A DNA stretch of 46,156 bases from Clostridia bacterium (GCA_017447445.1 JAFSNK010000009.1:1-46156), one strand, 5' to 3'. Shown: positions 1 to 8,459, counted from the stretch's first letter. Numbers and translations: made by a program. Notes: generated by a model from the sequence alone, not told the origin.

Positions 1-30
1 AAAGCCAAATCACATTGAAAATGCTCGTGC

Positions 31-91
31 TTTAACGAAAAACTTCGACTGCCGTAGGACACTACGGCGACGCTCGTTTTTCGTTAAAAAT
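31..91. repeat. Long imperfect inverted repeat (hairpin element)
   Basis: Outer arms TTTAACGAAAAAC (31-43) and GTTTTTCGTTAAA (76-88) are exact reverse complements. Inside them a second perfect stem, GCCGTAG (51-57) with CTACGGC (62-68), closes a four-base loop. A third perfect 11-bp hairpin with a TTT loop follows at 116-140. No coding sequence is convincing in 1-247. This may be a dispersed hairpin repeat or the 3' end of a transcript entering from the left. Confidence 0.6.
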
Positions 92-142
92 CATCCGCTT
101 CTCTGTCCTCTGTCCAGCTTGAAGACTTTGTCTTCAAGCTGT

Positions 143-166
143 AGCCGGGGTCCGCCCCGGCTTTTT
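143..166 (+). terminator. Rho-independent terminator
   Basis: An 8-bp perfect GC stem, AGCCGGGG/CCCCGGCT, with a TCCG loop is followed by TTTT. It probably ends a + strand transcript coming from outside the window, just before the promoter of the first gene. Confidence 0.7.
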
Positions 167-180
167 CAATGCGTTTGCTG

Positions 181-209
181 TTGATTTTTTCCGGGAATAG
201 TGCTATAAT
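181..209 (+). promoter_or_regulatory. Sigma-A promoter of the first discoidin-like gene
   Basis: TTGATT (181-186), a 17-nt spacer and TATAAT (204-209). It lies 38 nt upstream of the ATG at 248, with GGAGGA at 235-240 as ribosome site. Confidence 0.75.
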
Positions 210-247
210 CAAAAATACGAAAAAACAGAAATACGGAGGATAAAAAA

Positions 248-952
248 ATGGGCTGGTACAGGGATTTCGAAATAGAGGCGGTGCGCAGCGCGCCCGCCGA
301 TCCGCATCCGTGCGGGGATACAAAGAACCTTTTGCTCGGACTGCCGATCTACGGCGTTGTAGTGAACGGGATAATGGAAGAAACCGCTATGACGGAGTAT
401 TTCAACACCCCGCAGACGGAACCGATGCTTACTGACGGCAAGTTCGCCGCAGCGCCGGATTACCTCGATCCGGGGTATTTCCACTTCACGCGCGGGGTGG
501 GGCGCACCGTTATATTCCGGCTGCCTTATCTTTCCGCGATAAGCGGCGCCCGCGTGCACGCGTTGAAGCAGGATGAAGTAGCCGCGCGCCTGCCGCGCAG
601 GGCGGACCTGCTCGTTTCGCCCGACGGCATCGGCTGGCAGAACCTCGGCACGATCACTTTCGAAAGCGATTCGCCCAAGGCGCAGGTGTCGTCCGGGCTG
701 GAGCTCGGGCGGGAATACAAGGCGCTTTACGTCGCCTTCCGCATCGACACGGTGGGGCACGTCTGGATCGACGAGCTGGAGGCGTTCGGCAGGACGGATA
801 TTTCGAATGCGGCTGATATAACCCCCGGCGACACCCCGGGCATAGAGATAAACTTCGTGAACAGATACCCGGATTATTCCGAGCTGTTCGGCGTTCACAA
901 CGTGCTGCTCTCCTATCACGCCGCCGCGCGCGGGGAACCGGAAACACGATAA
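248..952 (+). CDS. Discoidin-like protein, truncated duplicate of DUF4855 protein
   Basis: This 234-residue protein is clearly homologous to the first 230 or so residues of the 546-residue protein at 3351-4991; by eye about three quarters of positions match, including MGWYRDFEIEA, TEYFNTP, FHFTRGVGRTVIFRLPYLSA and VHALKQDEVAARLPR. The shared part resembles an F5/8 type C (discoidin) carbohydrate-binding fold (LTDGK..., the VSP-G-WQ-LGT strand). It stops with a new short tail (GEPETR) exactly where the longer copy continues into the DUF4855 region. No signal peptide is visible. The ribosome sites of both copies (CGGAGGA) also match, so the duplication included the leader. The function is unknown; it may be a domain-only derivative or a decaying duplicate. 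Confidence 0.8.
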   Translation: MGWYRDFEIEAVRSAPADPHPCGDTKNLLLGLPIYGVVVNGIMEETAMTEYFNTPQTEPMLTDGKFAAAPDYLDPGYFHFTRGVGRTVIFRLPYLSAISGARVHALKQDEVAARLPRRADLLVSPDGIGWQNLGTITFESDSPKAQVSSGLELGREYKALYVAFRIDTVGHVWIDELEAFGRTDISNAADITPGDTPGIEINFVNRYPDYSELFGVHNVLLSYHAAARGEPETR

Positions 953-965
953 GCGGGGAAGAGGT

Positions 966-2438
966 ATGATTAAAAAACTGTTAATTGCGCTGTCTGTCGT
1001 CGTCGCCGTGTTCCTTTGCTTTTGCCTTTTCAGATTCATCAAAGCGCATACCGAAGTGCAGCACCCCGAGACCGCGCAGGAAATGATAAACGCCGATTAC
1101 TTCGACTGGTATCACGGCAGCGACAGATGCTTTTCGTATAACGGCAGCGTTTACCGGTCGGCGTATATAAACGGACTCGGCGGCGCGGAGAATCACACTT
1201 TCGCCATAGGCGAATGCGGCGTGGAATGGGCGCAAGGCGAAAATGTTTTGGCAAATCCGCACGCAATAACCGAAGGGGACGGTTATTATCTGCTTTCCGT
1301 TGACGGCGGGAACGAAACATTGCTGCTTATACCGAAAGACGAGTGGAGAAATCACACAAAAAATGAACGCCCTTTGGGCTTTTACTTAAGAAAAACCGAG
1401 GACGATAATATCCAGCCCGCCGCGCCTGCGGTCAAAGACCTCGGCGTTCCGCACGGCGAGCGGTACGATTCTTCCGAAATGGCTATACGCGTTCTCGATA
1501 TGACGGTTTTCGACGGTATGCTTTACGTCGGAGGCGGCAACTATAACGCCAACGCCGGCCCCGTGGATATGTGGCGTTACAGGATTGCGGATGAAAAATG
1601 GGAACGGCTCGGCAGCGTCCCGGACGAGGAAGTTAACGAGTTTGCGGTTATCGGCGGCGTGCTGACGGTACCGGGCACCGACCCGCGCGATATCGGATGG
1701 GACAAATGCAATTATTATTATCTTGAAAACGGAGAATGGAAGACAAAGAACACGCTCCCGGGAGCTTCGCATTGCTGGGATATCACCGAATACGGCGGCG
1801 CGATATTCGCCGCGATACAATATGAAGCCGACACTTCCGCACATTACGCCGCAATGTCGGAAGACGGCGGCGAAAGCTTTTCCGTTATTCCGCTTACGGA
1901 CGAAAACGGCGCTGCTGTACCGAGCGGTTCGATAGGCCGTTATTATCATCTGCTGCATATAGGCGGCGAGTTATACGCATATTGCACAAACAAAATATAT
2001 AAGTACGACGGAACGCGGTTCGCGTTTGCGTATGACTGGAACGGCAAAGTATCGCCCGGGAACGCCGCCGGAATCGCAAAAGAATTAGGGGCTGTCGTCT
2101 ATACCGATAACTCTTTGTATTTCTCCTCGACCGCACTGTACGAGTGCACCGATCCCGCGTTCCCCGTGCAGATTGCCGTACCCGACGGCGGCACGGTGAA
2201 CGACCTGTACGTTTCCGGCGGCGAACTGTACGTGCTGACAGTCGAAAAAAGCGCGGCTGAAAACGTCAGCCGTGTATATAAATATTCCGGCGGGAAGTTC
2301 ATTTCCGTTGCTGAATTCCGGCGCGAAGTGCCCGCCGTGTGCTTCGCGGTAACCGACAACAGAATATATCTCGGGTTGGCGTCAAACAACAAACATAACG
2401 ATAACGGGAGGGTTATTGAGATTGAAAGACTTGGTTAA
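966..2438 (+). CDS. Membrane-anchored predicted beta-propeller protein
   Basis: 490 residues. Residues 4-24 form a hydrophobic signal anchor (LLIALSVVVAVFLCFCLFRF), so the rest should face outside. The body has repeated strands of the type GGxLYVxxxx-YKYDG and FDGMLYVGGGN...W-Y, spaced roughly 45-60 residues apart, as in kelch or similar propellers, but I cannot name a family. No catalytic motif was recognised. The ATG follows GGGGAAGAGGT with good spacing, 13 nt after the previous stop, and the 3' end overlaps the next gene by 23 nt, so it is probably co-transcribed with both. The base composition is somewhat less GC-rich than the flanking DUF4855 copies. Confidence 0.7.
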   Translation: MIKKLLIALSVVVAVFLCFCLFRFIKAHTEVQHPETAQEMINADYFDWYHGSDRCFSYNGSVYRSAYINGLGGAENHTFAIGECGVEWAQGENVLANPHAITEGDGYYLLSVDGGNETLLLIPKDEWRNHTKNERPLGFYLRKTEDDNIQPAAPAVKDLGVPHGERYDSSEMAIRVLDMTVFDGMLYVGGGNYNANAGPVDMWRYRIADEKWERLGSVPDEEVNEFAVIGGVLTVPGTDPRDIGWDKCNYYYLENGEWKTKNTLPGASHCWDITEYGGAIFAAIQYEADTSAHYAAMSEDGGESFSVIPLTDENGAAVPSGSIGRYYHLLHIGGELYAYCTNKIYKYDGTRFAFAYDWNGKVSPGNAAGIAKELGAVVYTDNSLYFSSTALYECTDPAFPVQIAVPDGGTVNDLYVSGGELYVLTVEKSAAENVSRVYKYSGGKFISVAEFRREVPAVCFAVTDNRIYLGLASNNKHNDNGRVIEIERLG

Positions 2439-3315
2439 GACAATATGCCTTATAGTTGGACTTGTTCTTTTGATAATCTGCTTTGCGTCCTGCAAAGACG
2501 ATAAAGCGGTTTCGCAGCCAACGGGTGAATCGAGCGAAAAAGCGCCCGAAAGCAGCGCGGACGTGTCCGAAACAAGTATGCCGGAAGCAAAAGGAAAAGT
2601 TATGCTTTCCAAAGTCAGCGAACCCGGCGGAAGCTGGACGGTATATGATTATAACAAACGCGGAGACGTACTTACCGAAGAACAATCCTCCGGGCTTATA
2701 AAGTATTACACTTATGACGATACCGGGCGGCTTGAACGCACCGACGTGAAGGACGGCGGCGGAAAAGTGATGGCTTCGGAAAAATGGGAATACGACAGCG
2801 AAGGCAGACTGTTCAGATACACACAATGGTCAGGCGTTCTTTCTACTACCGAATACGAATATGGCGGCGACGGCAGAATCACAAAAGCGGTTATCACCGA
2901 CGGTTCCGACAGCCGCGAAGAAACGTATGAATATGCCGAAGACGGCAGTTATATTGTAAAAGGAACGCTGGCAAACGGAAAAAGTTACGAGAACCGGTAC
3001 AATCCAAGCGGAGATAAAACCGCAGCATACAGCGACGGTGTAAAAGTAAGTGAATACACCTACGATTCAGACGGCAGAATTCTGCGTTACGAGATGTTTT
3101 ACGAATCGGAAGTATATGAATACACCGCATATCATTACGACGAAAACGGCGTTTTGACCGAAGTGGAGATTTCCACGGAACCCGGCAGGATAGGGTTCAA
3201 GCGCTACGAATACGGCGAATTCGGCTGTGTAAAGGTAACGTATGTTTCACAGTCGGGAGAAGAGCGCGTTCTGGAAGAATACGAATACGATTATTATTTG
3301 ATTGATAATGATTAA
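2416..3315 (+). CDS. YD-repeat lipoprotein
   Basis: 299 residues. An N-terminal hydrophobic stretch ends at Cys26 (FASC), a plausible though not ideal lipobox, followed by a Ser/Glu-rich linker. From about residue 75 there are repeats of the RHS/YD type: YDYNKRGDV, YTYDDTGRLERT, EYDSEGRLFRY, EYGGDGRI, YTYDSDGRILRYE and YHYDENGVL. No RHS core or toxin domain follows, so this is a small YD-repeat surface protein and not an Rhs toxin. The start is TTG at 2416 or TTG at 2422; GGGAGG at 2405-2411 fits the second better by spacing. It overlaps the end of the upstream gene, which suggests translational coupling. Ligand and function are unknown. Confidence 0.7.
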   Translation: MRLKDLVKTICLIVGLVLLIICFASCKDDKAVSQPTGESSEKAPESSADVSETSMPEAKGKVMLSKVSEPGGSWTVYDYNKRGDVLTEEQSSGLIKYYTYDDTGRLERTDVKDGGGKVMASEKWEYDSEGRLFRYTQWSGVLSTTEYEYGGDGRITKAVITDGSDSREETYEYAEDGSYIVKGTLANGKSYENRYNPSGDKTAAYSDGVKVSEYTYDSDGRILRYEMFYESEVYEYTAYHYDENGVLTEVEISTEPGRIGFKRYEYGEFGCVKVTYVSQSGEERVLEEYEYDYYLIDND

Positions 3316-3350
3316 CCACACTACATAACCAACACTCGGAGGAACAAAAA

Positions 3351-4991
3351 ATGGGCTGGTACAGAGATTTTGAGATCGAGGCGGCGGAAAACGCGCCGCT
3401 CGACCCTGAAGCGACCAAAGAACGCAGGAACCTTATTCTGGGGCTGCCGATATACGGCATATCGGCGAACGGGCTTATGGAGGAAAACGCGCTTACCGAG
3501 TATTTCAACACGCCCGACGACAAACCCATGCTTACCGACGGAAAATACGCTTCCGCGCCGGATTACCTCGACCCGGGCTATTTCCACTTTACCCGCGGCG
3601 TGGGGCGCACCGTTATCTTCCGGCTGCCGTACTTGTCGGCGGTAAGCGGCGCCTGCGTGCACGCGCTCAAACAGGATGAAGTCGCCGCGCGGCTCCCGCG
3701 GAAAGTGGATATACTTGTCTCGCCTAACGGAAAAGACTGGCAGAAGCTGGGCACCATAGCGGAGTTTTACTGCGATGAACCGAAAGCGCAGGCGAAAGCG
3801 GAAATAACTTTTGACAAAGCGTATAAAGCGCTTTACGCCGCCTTCCGTATCGACACGGTGGGGCACGTATGGCTGGACGAACTGGAGCTTTTCGGCCGCA
3901 CCGATATTTCCGCCGCGGCGGATATCACAGCGGGGGACAAGCTGGGTGCGGAAATAAATTATGTAAACCGGTATCCCGATTATTCCGATTTCCTCGGCGT
4001 GCACAACGTGCTGCTTTCCTACCACTGCGCCGCGCCGGAAAAGGTGGGCGAATCCCGGCTGGGGCTTATCACCGAAGAGCAGTATCTGCCTTACGTCGCC
4101 TATATAAAGGACGGCAGGATACAGGATACGCTGTTCGATTCGTTCCTTTACCTGCCTTACTCCAATTTCACCTATTCCAAATGGTACAAATGCGCGGAGG
4201 GGTGGAAATATTATGTAAACAACATCTTCGAGGAAAACTGCAACCTCCAGGCGCTGGAAAACACCGTTGCCCGCGTGGGTAAAGAGCTTGGCAGACCCGA
4301 TTACAAGGTGCAGGTCTTCTTCTCGATCCTGCACACCAACGTCCGCTACGGCGACCACCCGGATAAATTCGGCGACCTCGACGGCGACGGAGTGGACGAG
4401 GATATGACCTCGCTTGCCGACCGCGAAAAGGCGATAAAGTGGTGCATCGACGAGCAGGTCGCACGGTACAAGGCGGGCAGCTATCCGCATTGCGAGCTTT
4501 CGGCGTTCTACTGGTTCGAGGAGGACATCAACTACGCCGACAAATACGAGTTCGCCACCATCGCCTTCGCGCGCGATTACCTGCATTCGCTGGGCTACAA
4601 GCTGTTCTGGATACCCTATTTCCAGGCTTCGGGCTTCCAGGACTGGAAAGAGGCGGGATTCGACATCGCCTGCATGCAGCCCAACTACGCCTTCCGCGAT
4701 ACCGTTCCGCGCCAGCGGCTTTACGACAACGCGCGGCTTACCAAACAGCTGGGAATGTGCTATGAAATGGAGATCGGCGGGTTCGACGCGCACCACGTGG
4801 ATAAGTTCCGCGATTACATGGACTGCGGCGCCGAGACCGGATATATGCACAGCGTAAAAATGTATTACCAGGGCGGCGTCCCCGGCGAGTTCTACCGGGC
4901 GTATAAGTCCGAAGACCCGTCGCTCCACGCCCTCTACGACGACCTTTACGCCTACTGCAAGGAAAAATACGTCTCCCGCAGGGACAGATAG
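3351..4991 (+). CDS. DUF4855 domain protein with N-terminal discoidin-like domain
   Basis: 546 residues. Residues 1-195 are the discoidin-like part shared with 248-952. From about residue 225 the sequence is DUF4855-like: EEQYLPYVAYI, FDSFLYLPY, KVQVFFSILH, ELSAFYWFEEDINY, and HSLGYKLFWIPYFQASGF. The conserved acidic and aromatic residues in that part (YWFEED, EMEIGG near residues 385-480) are what one expects of a TIM-barrel-like carbohydrate-active fold, but DUF4855 has no activity that I can state with certainty. No signal peptide is visible, so it may act in the cytoplasm on imported glycans or leave by another route. The ATG follows CTCGGAGGA. Likely last gene of the cluster that starts at 248. 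Confidence 0.8.
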   Translation: MGWYRDFEIEAAENAPLDPEATKERRNLILGLPIYGISANGLMEENALTEYFNTPDDKPMLTDGKYASAPDYLDPGYFHFTRGVGRTVIFRLPYLSAVSGACVHALKQDEVAARLPRKVDILVSPNGKDWQKLGTIAEFYCDEPKAQAKAEITFDKAYKALYAAFRIDTVGHVWLDELELFGRTDISAAADITAGDKLGAEINYVNRYPDYSDFLGVHNVLLSYHCAAPEKVGESRLGLITEEQYLPYVAYIKDGRIQDTLFDSFLYLPYSNFTYSKWYKCAEGWKYYVNNIFEENCNLQALENTVARVGKELGRPDYKVQVFFSILHTNVRYGDHPDKFGDLDGDGVDEDMTSLADREKAIKWCIDEQVARYKAGSYPHCELSAFYWFEEDINYADKYEFATIAFARDYLHSLGYKLFWIPYFQASGFQDWKEAGFDIACMQPNYAFRDTVPRQRLYDNARLTKQLGMCYEMEIGGFDAHHVDKFRDYMDCGAETGYMHSVKMYYQGGVPGEFYRAYKSEDPSLHALYDDLYAYCKEKYVSRRDR

Positions 4992-5079
4992 GGAAGAGGA
5001 AATAGAATACATTAAAAACAAAGAGGTTTATTCGTATTATGAACCGCATTTATCAGATTACTACCACAGAAGGGTTATT

Positions 5080-5589
5080 ATGAAAGACGTATATGGTTTT
5101 TTATATGATTTCTGGGTATATGTTGCCGGGCAAACAAATACTCAAATGACCGAATTTCAATACGGTAGCCTTACATGCAGTGTCAGGGATTACTCCGGAC
5201 CGGATTCTTTTGCGTTTCCGGTATGCGACAGTCCCGGAACGTATTATAACGTTACGTCATCGTTTAAGGAATGCGGAGGAACGATTTTCATTAAAGAGAA
5301 ATCCAGGAGCGCGGAGCATTATTTTTGTGTTCCTTGGAAAAACAGGGAAGAGATTCTGGACGTAAAACGAATAACCGTTGAGCCTGAATACAGAGATGAA
5401 CTTATCGGACTTTTGCATTTCTTAACAGAACAATCCCCGGTAAAAAAACTGTACGTGCAAATCAGGCGCCAGGGATTGGAAAGAGATAACATTATAGGAA
5501 TGATTACGGTGGAACAGTTTGGCAAAATGATGGATAACGATGAACTGCTCGGTAATATGGTATACGTTGTTTGCGAACCGTGCGCCTGA
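5080..5589 (+). CDS. Hypothetical protein (169 aa)
   Basis: Unrecognised soluble protein with no signal peptide or membrane segment. ATG at 5080 follows AAGGG. The frame stays open without a stop for at least 30 codons upstream into the DUF4855 stop region, and those codons read like protein (NKEVYSYYEPHLSDYYHRR), but no ATG, GTG or TTG is present there. The N-terminus may therefore have been lost, or an unusual start may be used. It is 27 nt from the dockerin gene and probably shares its transcript. Its last third (KKLYVQIRRQG, ITVEQFGKMM) may pack against a membrane or partner, but nothing specific can be said. Confidence 0.6.
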   Translation: MKDVYGFLYDFWVYVAGQTNTQMTEFQYGSLTCSVRDYSGPDSFAFPVCDSPGTYYNVTSSFKECGGTIFIKEKSRSAEHYFCVPWKNREEILDVKRITVEPEYRDELIGLLHFLTEQSPVKKLYVQIRRQGLERDNIIGMITVEQFGKMMDNDELLGNMVYVVCEPCA

Positions 5590-5616
5590 TATTAAAAACG
5601 CAAAGGAGAAATATAA

Positions 5617-7209
5617 ATGAAAAGGATAATCGCAATAATTCTTGCAGCCGCGGCGCTGTTCGCGGCGATACATATTGTTTCGGCGGAAACCGCGCTCGGA
5701 ACGGCAAACGCAAGAATAAAAGCGGAATACGCCGCGCTCGCTCCGATTTCCGACGGGGTGATCTCCGAAAGCGAATACGGCGCGCCGGTCGTCTCCTACC
5801 GCCCCGGCGACGCGGGCAAAGGCGTTATTACCGATTATGACGCATACGGCGACTGGGGGTTCGATTTTTACACCGTCTGGGACGAAAACGCGCTTTACCT
5901 CGCCTGGGAGGTGCACGGCGGCGTGTTCGCGCCTATTCCGGACAGCGTCGCGGAAGCTTACGACGGCGGGCTTGGGCATATGTGGGAATATTCCTGCATT
6001 CAGTATATGGTCACTCCCGGCGCGCCGGAGCTCGGCAGTACGGATTATCAGTCGGATTTATTCAGCGGCAACTACACAGAAGGCGGGATTTGCCTGCGCG
6101 AAAACGGAAACACCTCGTTCATCGAATGGAGTTATTCCCGATACAGTATGAACTACGGCTCGGCTTCGGGCAAAGCGGTTCACGACGCGGAAAAAGGAAT
6201 AACGACCTACGAGCTGCGGCTTCCGTGGTCTATGCTGGGCTGCTTCACCGTCGGGCGCGGCAGCAAAGTGGGTCTGGCTTTCGACGTCGCCGCACAGGAA
6301 GATTTTAACAAAAAGAACGGCATGCTGGAATGGCAGGACGCGATGCTCGGCGGCAAGAACGCCGACGCCGCGGCGGTATTGACGCTTTCGGGCGGGCCTT
6401 CGCCCTACAAGCCGCAGCGGCTTTGGCTCACGCACTATAACGAAGCCGACGCGGAGGGCGCGGGAGTGATATTCACCGAAGCCGACACCGCCGGCGAATG
6501 GTGTAGCCACGTGGCGTTTGCTCCGGTCAAAGGCGAACCGGGCGTTTATGAAATAGTCGATATCAGCTTCGGCGAAGAAGGGCAGGGGCGCGCGCTCGCC
6601 ATACCCGAAGGCGGGTTCGTCTATTGCGTGAACCTCGGCAACAACTGGCCGCTTTTAACGCGCGGGCTTACCGGCGACGGATCATCGGGCTTATGGTACG
6701 ACGACGAGGAGCATATCAATATGCCGAACTACCAAAGCGATAATTCCGTGGATATGATGCACACGGTTTATCGCAACTGGAGCGTGGGGCTTTGGTTTTC
6801 CTTCGAGGGGTTAGACCTTGTGAACTTTACCGTCCCCACGACCACGCCGGACCTGCGGTGGTACGACGAAGGCTACGTCTGCACCGCCACATTTACAAAG
6901 CAACTGGTTACCGACGAAACAAGCGAACCCGGCGATACCACCGAACCCGGCGATATCACCGATCCGCTGCCGGAAGACCCTGCTGAACGCAAAGGGCACG
7001 TCGCCGGCAAAGAAAAAATCGGCGCCACCGACTACGCCATGGTAAAGCGGCACTACCTCAAGACCTATAATCTTTCCGAGGAACAGCAGCAGCTTGCCGA
7101 CGTGAACTTCAACGGGCGCGTCGATGCTTCAGACTACGCGATGATAAAAAGGCACGTGCTCAACACCTTCGACCTCGAAGCGTATATCGCTTCACACGAA
7201 GGCGCGTAA
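5617..7209 (+). CDS. Secreted CBM9-like protein with C-terminal dockerin
   Basis: 530 residues. Residues 1-23 form a signal peptide (KRIIAIILAAAALFAAIHIVSAE). Residues about 40-255 look like a CBM9/DOMON-type sugar- or heme-binding beta-sandwich (ISDGVISESEYG, FDFYTVWDENALYLAWEV, TTYELRLPWSMLG). A middle domain of unknown type follows, then a Thr/Pro/Glu/Asp linker (TSEPGDTTEPGDITDP). The last 65 residues are a dockerin type I. Its second calcium loop is intact (DVNFNGRVDASDY), but the first reads HVAGKEKIGATDY, where ligand positions 1, 3, 5 and 9 are lost. This predicts export and docking to a cohesin protein not in this window. Ribosome site AAAGGAG. Confidence 0.8.
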   Translation: MKRIIAIILAAAALFAAIHIVSAETALGTANARIKAEYAALAPISDGVISESEYGAPVVSYRPGDAGKGVITDYDAYGDWGFDFYTVWDENALYLAWEVHGGVFAPIPDSVAEAYDGGLGHMWEYSCIQYMVTPGAPELGSTDYQSDLFSGNYTEGGICLRENGNTSFIEWSYSRYSMNYGSASGKAVHDAEKGITTYELRLPWSMLGCFTVGRGSKVGLAFDVAAQEDFNKKNGMLEWQDAMLGGKNADAAAVLTLSGGPSPYKPQRLWLTHYNEADAEGAGVIFTEADTAGEWCSHVAFAPVKGEPGVYEIVDISFGEEGQGRALAIPEGGFVYCVNLGNNWPLLTRGLTGDGSSGLWYDDEEHINMPNYQSDNSVDMMHTVYRNWSVGLWFSFEGLDLVNFTVPTTTPDLRWYDEGYVCTATFTKQLVTDETSEPGDTTEPGDITDPLPEDPAERKGHVAGKEKIGATDYAMVKRHYLKTYNLSEEQQQLADVNFNGRVDASDYAMIKRHVLNTFDLEAYIASHEGA

Positions 7210-7212
7210 AAA

Positions 7213-7290
7213 AGTGAATTTTCGAAGAAAATTCAATGAATAAAGTGAAAATTCAGTGAATAAAGTGAATTTTCGGTGAATATTCAGTGA
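7213..7290. repeat. AT-rich short direct and inverted repeats
   Basis: Between the dockerin gene and the terminator lies a run built from GTGAATTTTC, GAAAATTCA and TGAATAAAG units. GTGAAAATTCAGTGAATAAA and GTGAATTTTCGGTGAATATT alternate, so several GAATTTTC/GAAAATTC palindromes are possible. It is much more AT-rich than the genes around it and is not coding. Confidence 0.6.
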
Positions 7291-7294
7291 ACAA

Positions 7295-7327
7295 AAAGCC
7301 GGGCTCCGTTTTTCGGAGTCCGGCTTT
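7295..7327 (-). terminator. Bidirectional terminator, nagB side
   Basis: A 14-bp stem (AAAGCCGGGCTCCG with CGGAGTCCGGCTTT, one G-T wobble) around TTTTT. On the minus strand the stem is followed by TTTTTGTTC, so it chiefly ends nagB. It can also stop the dockerin transcript. Confidence 0.85.
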
Positions 7328-7414
7328 GAATTATGCTGCGGATGAGGGGTTTTATTCCGAAGCGCGTTCGCGCGGGGAAGAACCCGCAACGCGTGTAAGC
7401 GCTGCGGAAAGGGT

Positions 7415-8206
7415 TTAAAGTCTTTCGCCCTTTTCGATATCGAGGAAATACTTGTACGCGTCGACGGTGAGTTCGCCGCAGGCGGCTTCGTCGCAGGCGA
7501 TTATCGCCGCTTTGTGAAGCTGCAGCGCGCTGCAGGTCCACTTCTGGCTAACGGAGCCCTCCACGCTGGCGGCAAGCGCGCGCGCCTTGTTGTGGCCGTT
7601 TATAAGGATAAGCACTTCTTTGGAATCGGTAACGGTGCCGATGCCGACGGAAAGCGCCTTTGCCGGGACCTTTTCCGGATCGTTGCCGAAGAAGCGGGAG
7701 TTGACTATGCGGGTATCGGTGGTGAGGTCGCGCACGCCGGTGCGTGAGGTGAGCGAGGTGAACGGCTCGTTGAAGGCAAGGTGCCCGTCCACGCCGATGC
7801 CGCCCATAAACAGGTCGATGCCGCCGTAAGAAGCGATCTTCGCCTCGTAGCGGGCGCATTCGCCCTCCGGATCGTCGGTCATGCCGTTAAGGATGTTTAT
7901 GTTTTCCGGCTTCATATCGACAAGGTGATCGAAGAAATTGTCGTGCATGAAGTACCAGTAGCTCTGGTCGTGAGTTTTCGGCAGCCCGACGTATTCGTCC
8001 ATATTAAAGGTTACTACGTTGGCAAACGAAAGCTCGCCGGCTTTGTTCTTTTTAATAAGCTCCGCGTAAACGCCGAGGGGGGAGGAGCCGGTGGGCAGAC
8101 CGAGCACGAAGGGGCGGTCCTCCTTGTGGCTGTTGATCTTGGCGGCGATATAGTTTGCCGCCCACTGGCACATCTTCTGGTAATTTTCCTGAATGACTAC
8201 GCGCAT
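7415..8206 (-). CDS. nagB: Glucosamine-6-phosphate deaminase NagB
   Basis: 263 residues from the ATG at 8206, which has AAGGAG eight bases upstream; an ATG further upstream (8236) would only add a non-conserved tail that contains this ribosome site. It converts glucosamine 6-phosphate to fructose 6-phosphate and ammonia in amino-sugar catabolism. Family signatures are present: GLPTGSSPLGVY (36-47), NMDEYVGL with catalytic Asp70, and GIGVDGHLAFNEP (136-148) with His142 and Glu147. Its length is normal. It is a single-gene unit with its own promoter and terminator, divergent from tRNA-His. No nagA is adjacent in this window. Confidence 0.96.
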   Translation of the reverse strand: MRVVIQENYQKMCQWAANYIAAKINSHKEDRPFVLGLPTGSSPLGVYAELIKKNKAGELSFANVVTFNMDEYVGLPKTHDQSYWYFMHDNFFDHLVDMKPENINILNGMTDDPEGECARYEAKIASYGGIDLFMGGIGVDGHLAFNEPFTSLTSRTGVRDLTTDTRIVNSRFFGNDPEKVPAKALSVGIGTVTDSKEVLILINGHNKARALAASVEGSVSQKWTCSALQLHKAAIIACDEAACGELTVDAYKYFLDIEKGERL

Positions 8207-8244
8207 TTCTGTTTCTCCTTTTGGTTTATTATTCATACAGTGCC

Positions 8245-8273
8245 ATTATAGACTCGAAGCAATGCTTTGTCAA
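8245..8273 (-). promoter_or_regulatory. nagB promoter
   Basis: Reading the minus strand: TTGACA (8273-8268), a 17-nt spacer and TATAAT (8250-8245), a consensus sigma-A promoter 38 nt from the nagB start. Confidence 0.85.
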
Positions 8274-8318
8274 TAGATTTGGGAGATTTGCCGATGTGAA
8301 AATAATATTCAAAAAGCA

Positions 8319-8347
8319 TTGACAATATTAAAAATCTGTGCTATACT
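8319..8347 (+). promoter_or_regulatory. tRNA-His promoter
   Basis: TTGACA (8319-8324), a 17-nt spacer and TATACT (8342-8347). It precedes the tRNA by about 33 nt. Confidence 0.85.
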
Positions 8348-8380
8348 TGCAAAGTCGCCGAACGGCGAATAAACGAATAT

Positions 8381-8458
8381 GGTGGATGTAGCTCAGTTGG
8401 TCAGAGTACCAGGTTGTGGCCCTGGGGGTCGCCGGTTCGAGCCCGGTCATCCACCCCA
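8381..8458 (+). tRNA. tRNA-His (GTG)
   Basis: The acceptor stem is eight base pairs, GGTGGATG with CATCCACC, including the extra G at -1 that marks histidine tRNAs. The anticodon stem CCAGG/CCTGG (8409-8413, 8421-8425) holds loop TTGTGGC with anticodon GTG at 8416-8418. The T-arm GGTTCGAGCC is standard. CCA is encoded (8456-8458). Its 3' end directly abuts the repeat-type terminator at 8460. Confidence 0.97.
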
Positions 8459-8459
8459 T

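Noticed and set aside
2416..3315. Rhs-type polymorphic toxin
   Set aside because: YD repeats are present, but the protein is only 299 residues, with no Rhs core, no variable toxin tip and no immunity gene after it.
3321..5021. 566-codon minus-strand frame opposite the DUF4855 gene
   Set aside because: Shadow frame. The + frame has a ribosome site and homology to the duplicate copy; the minus frame has neither.
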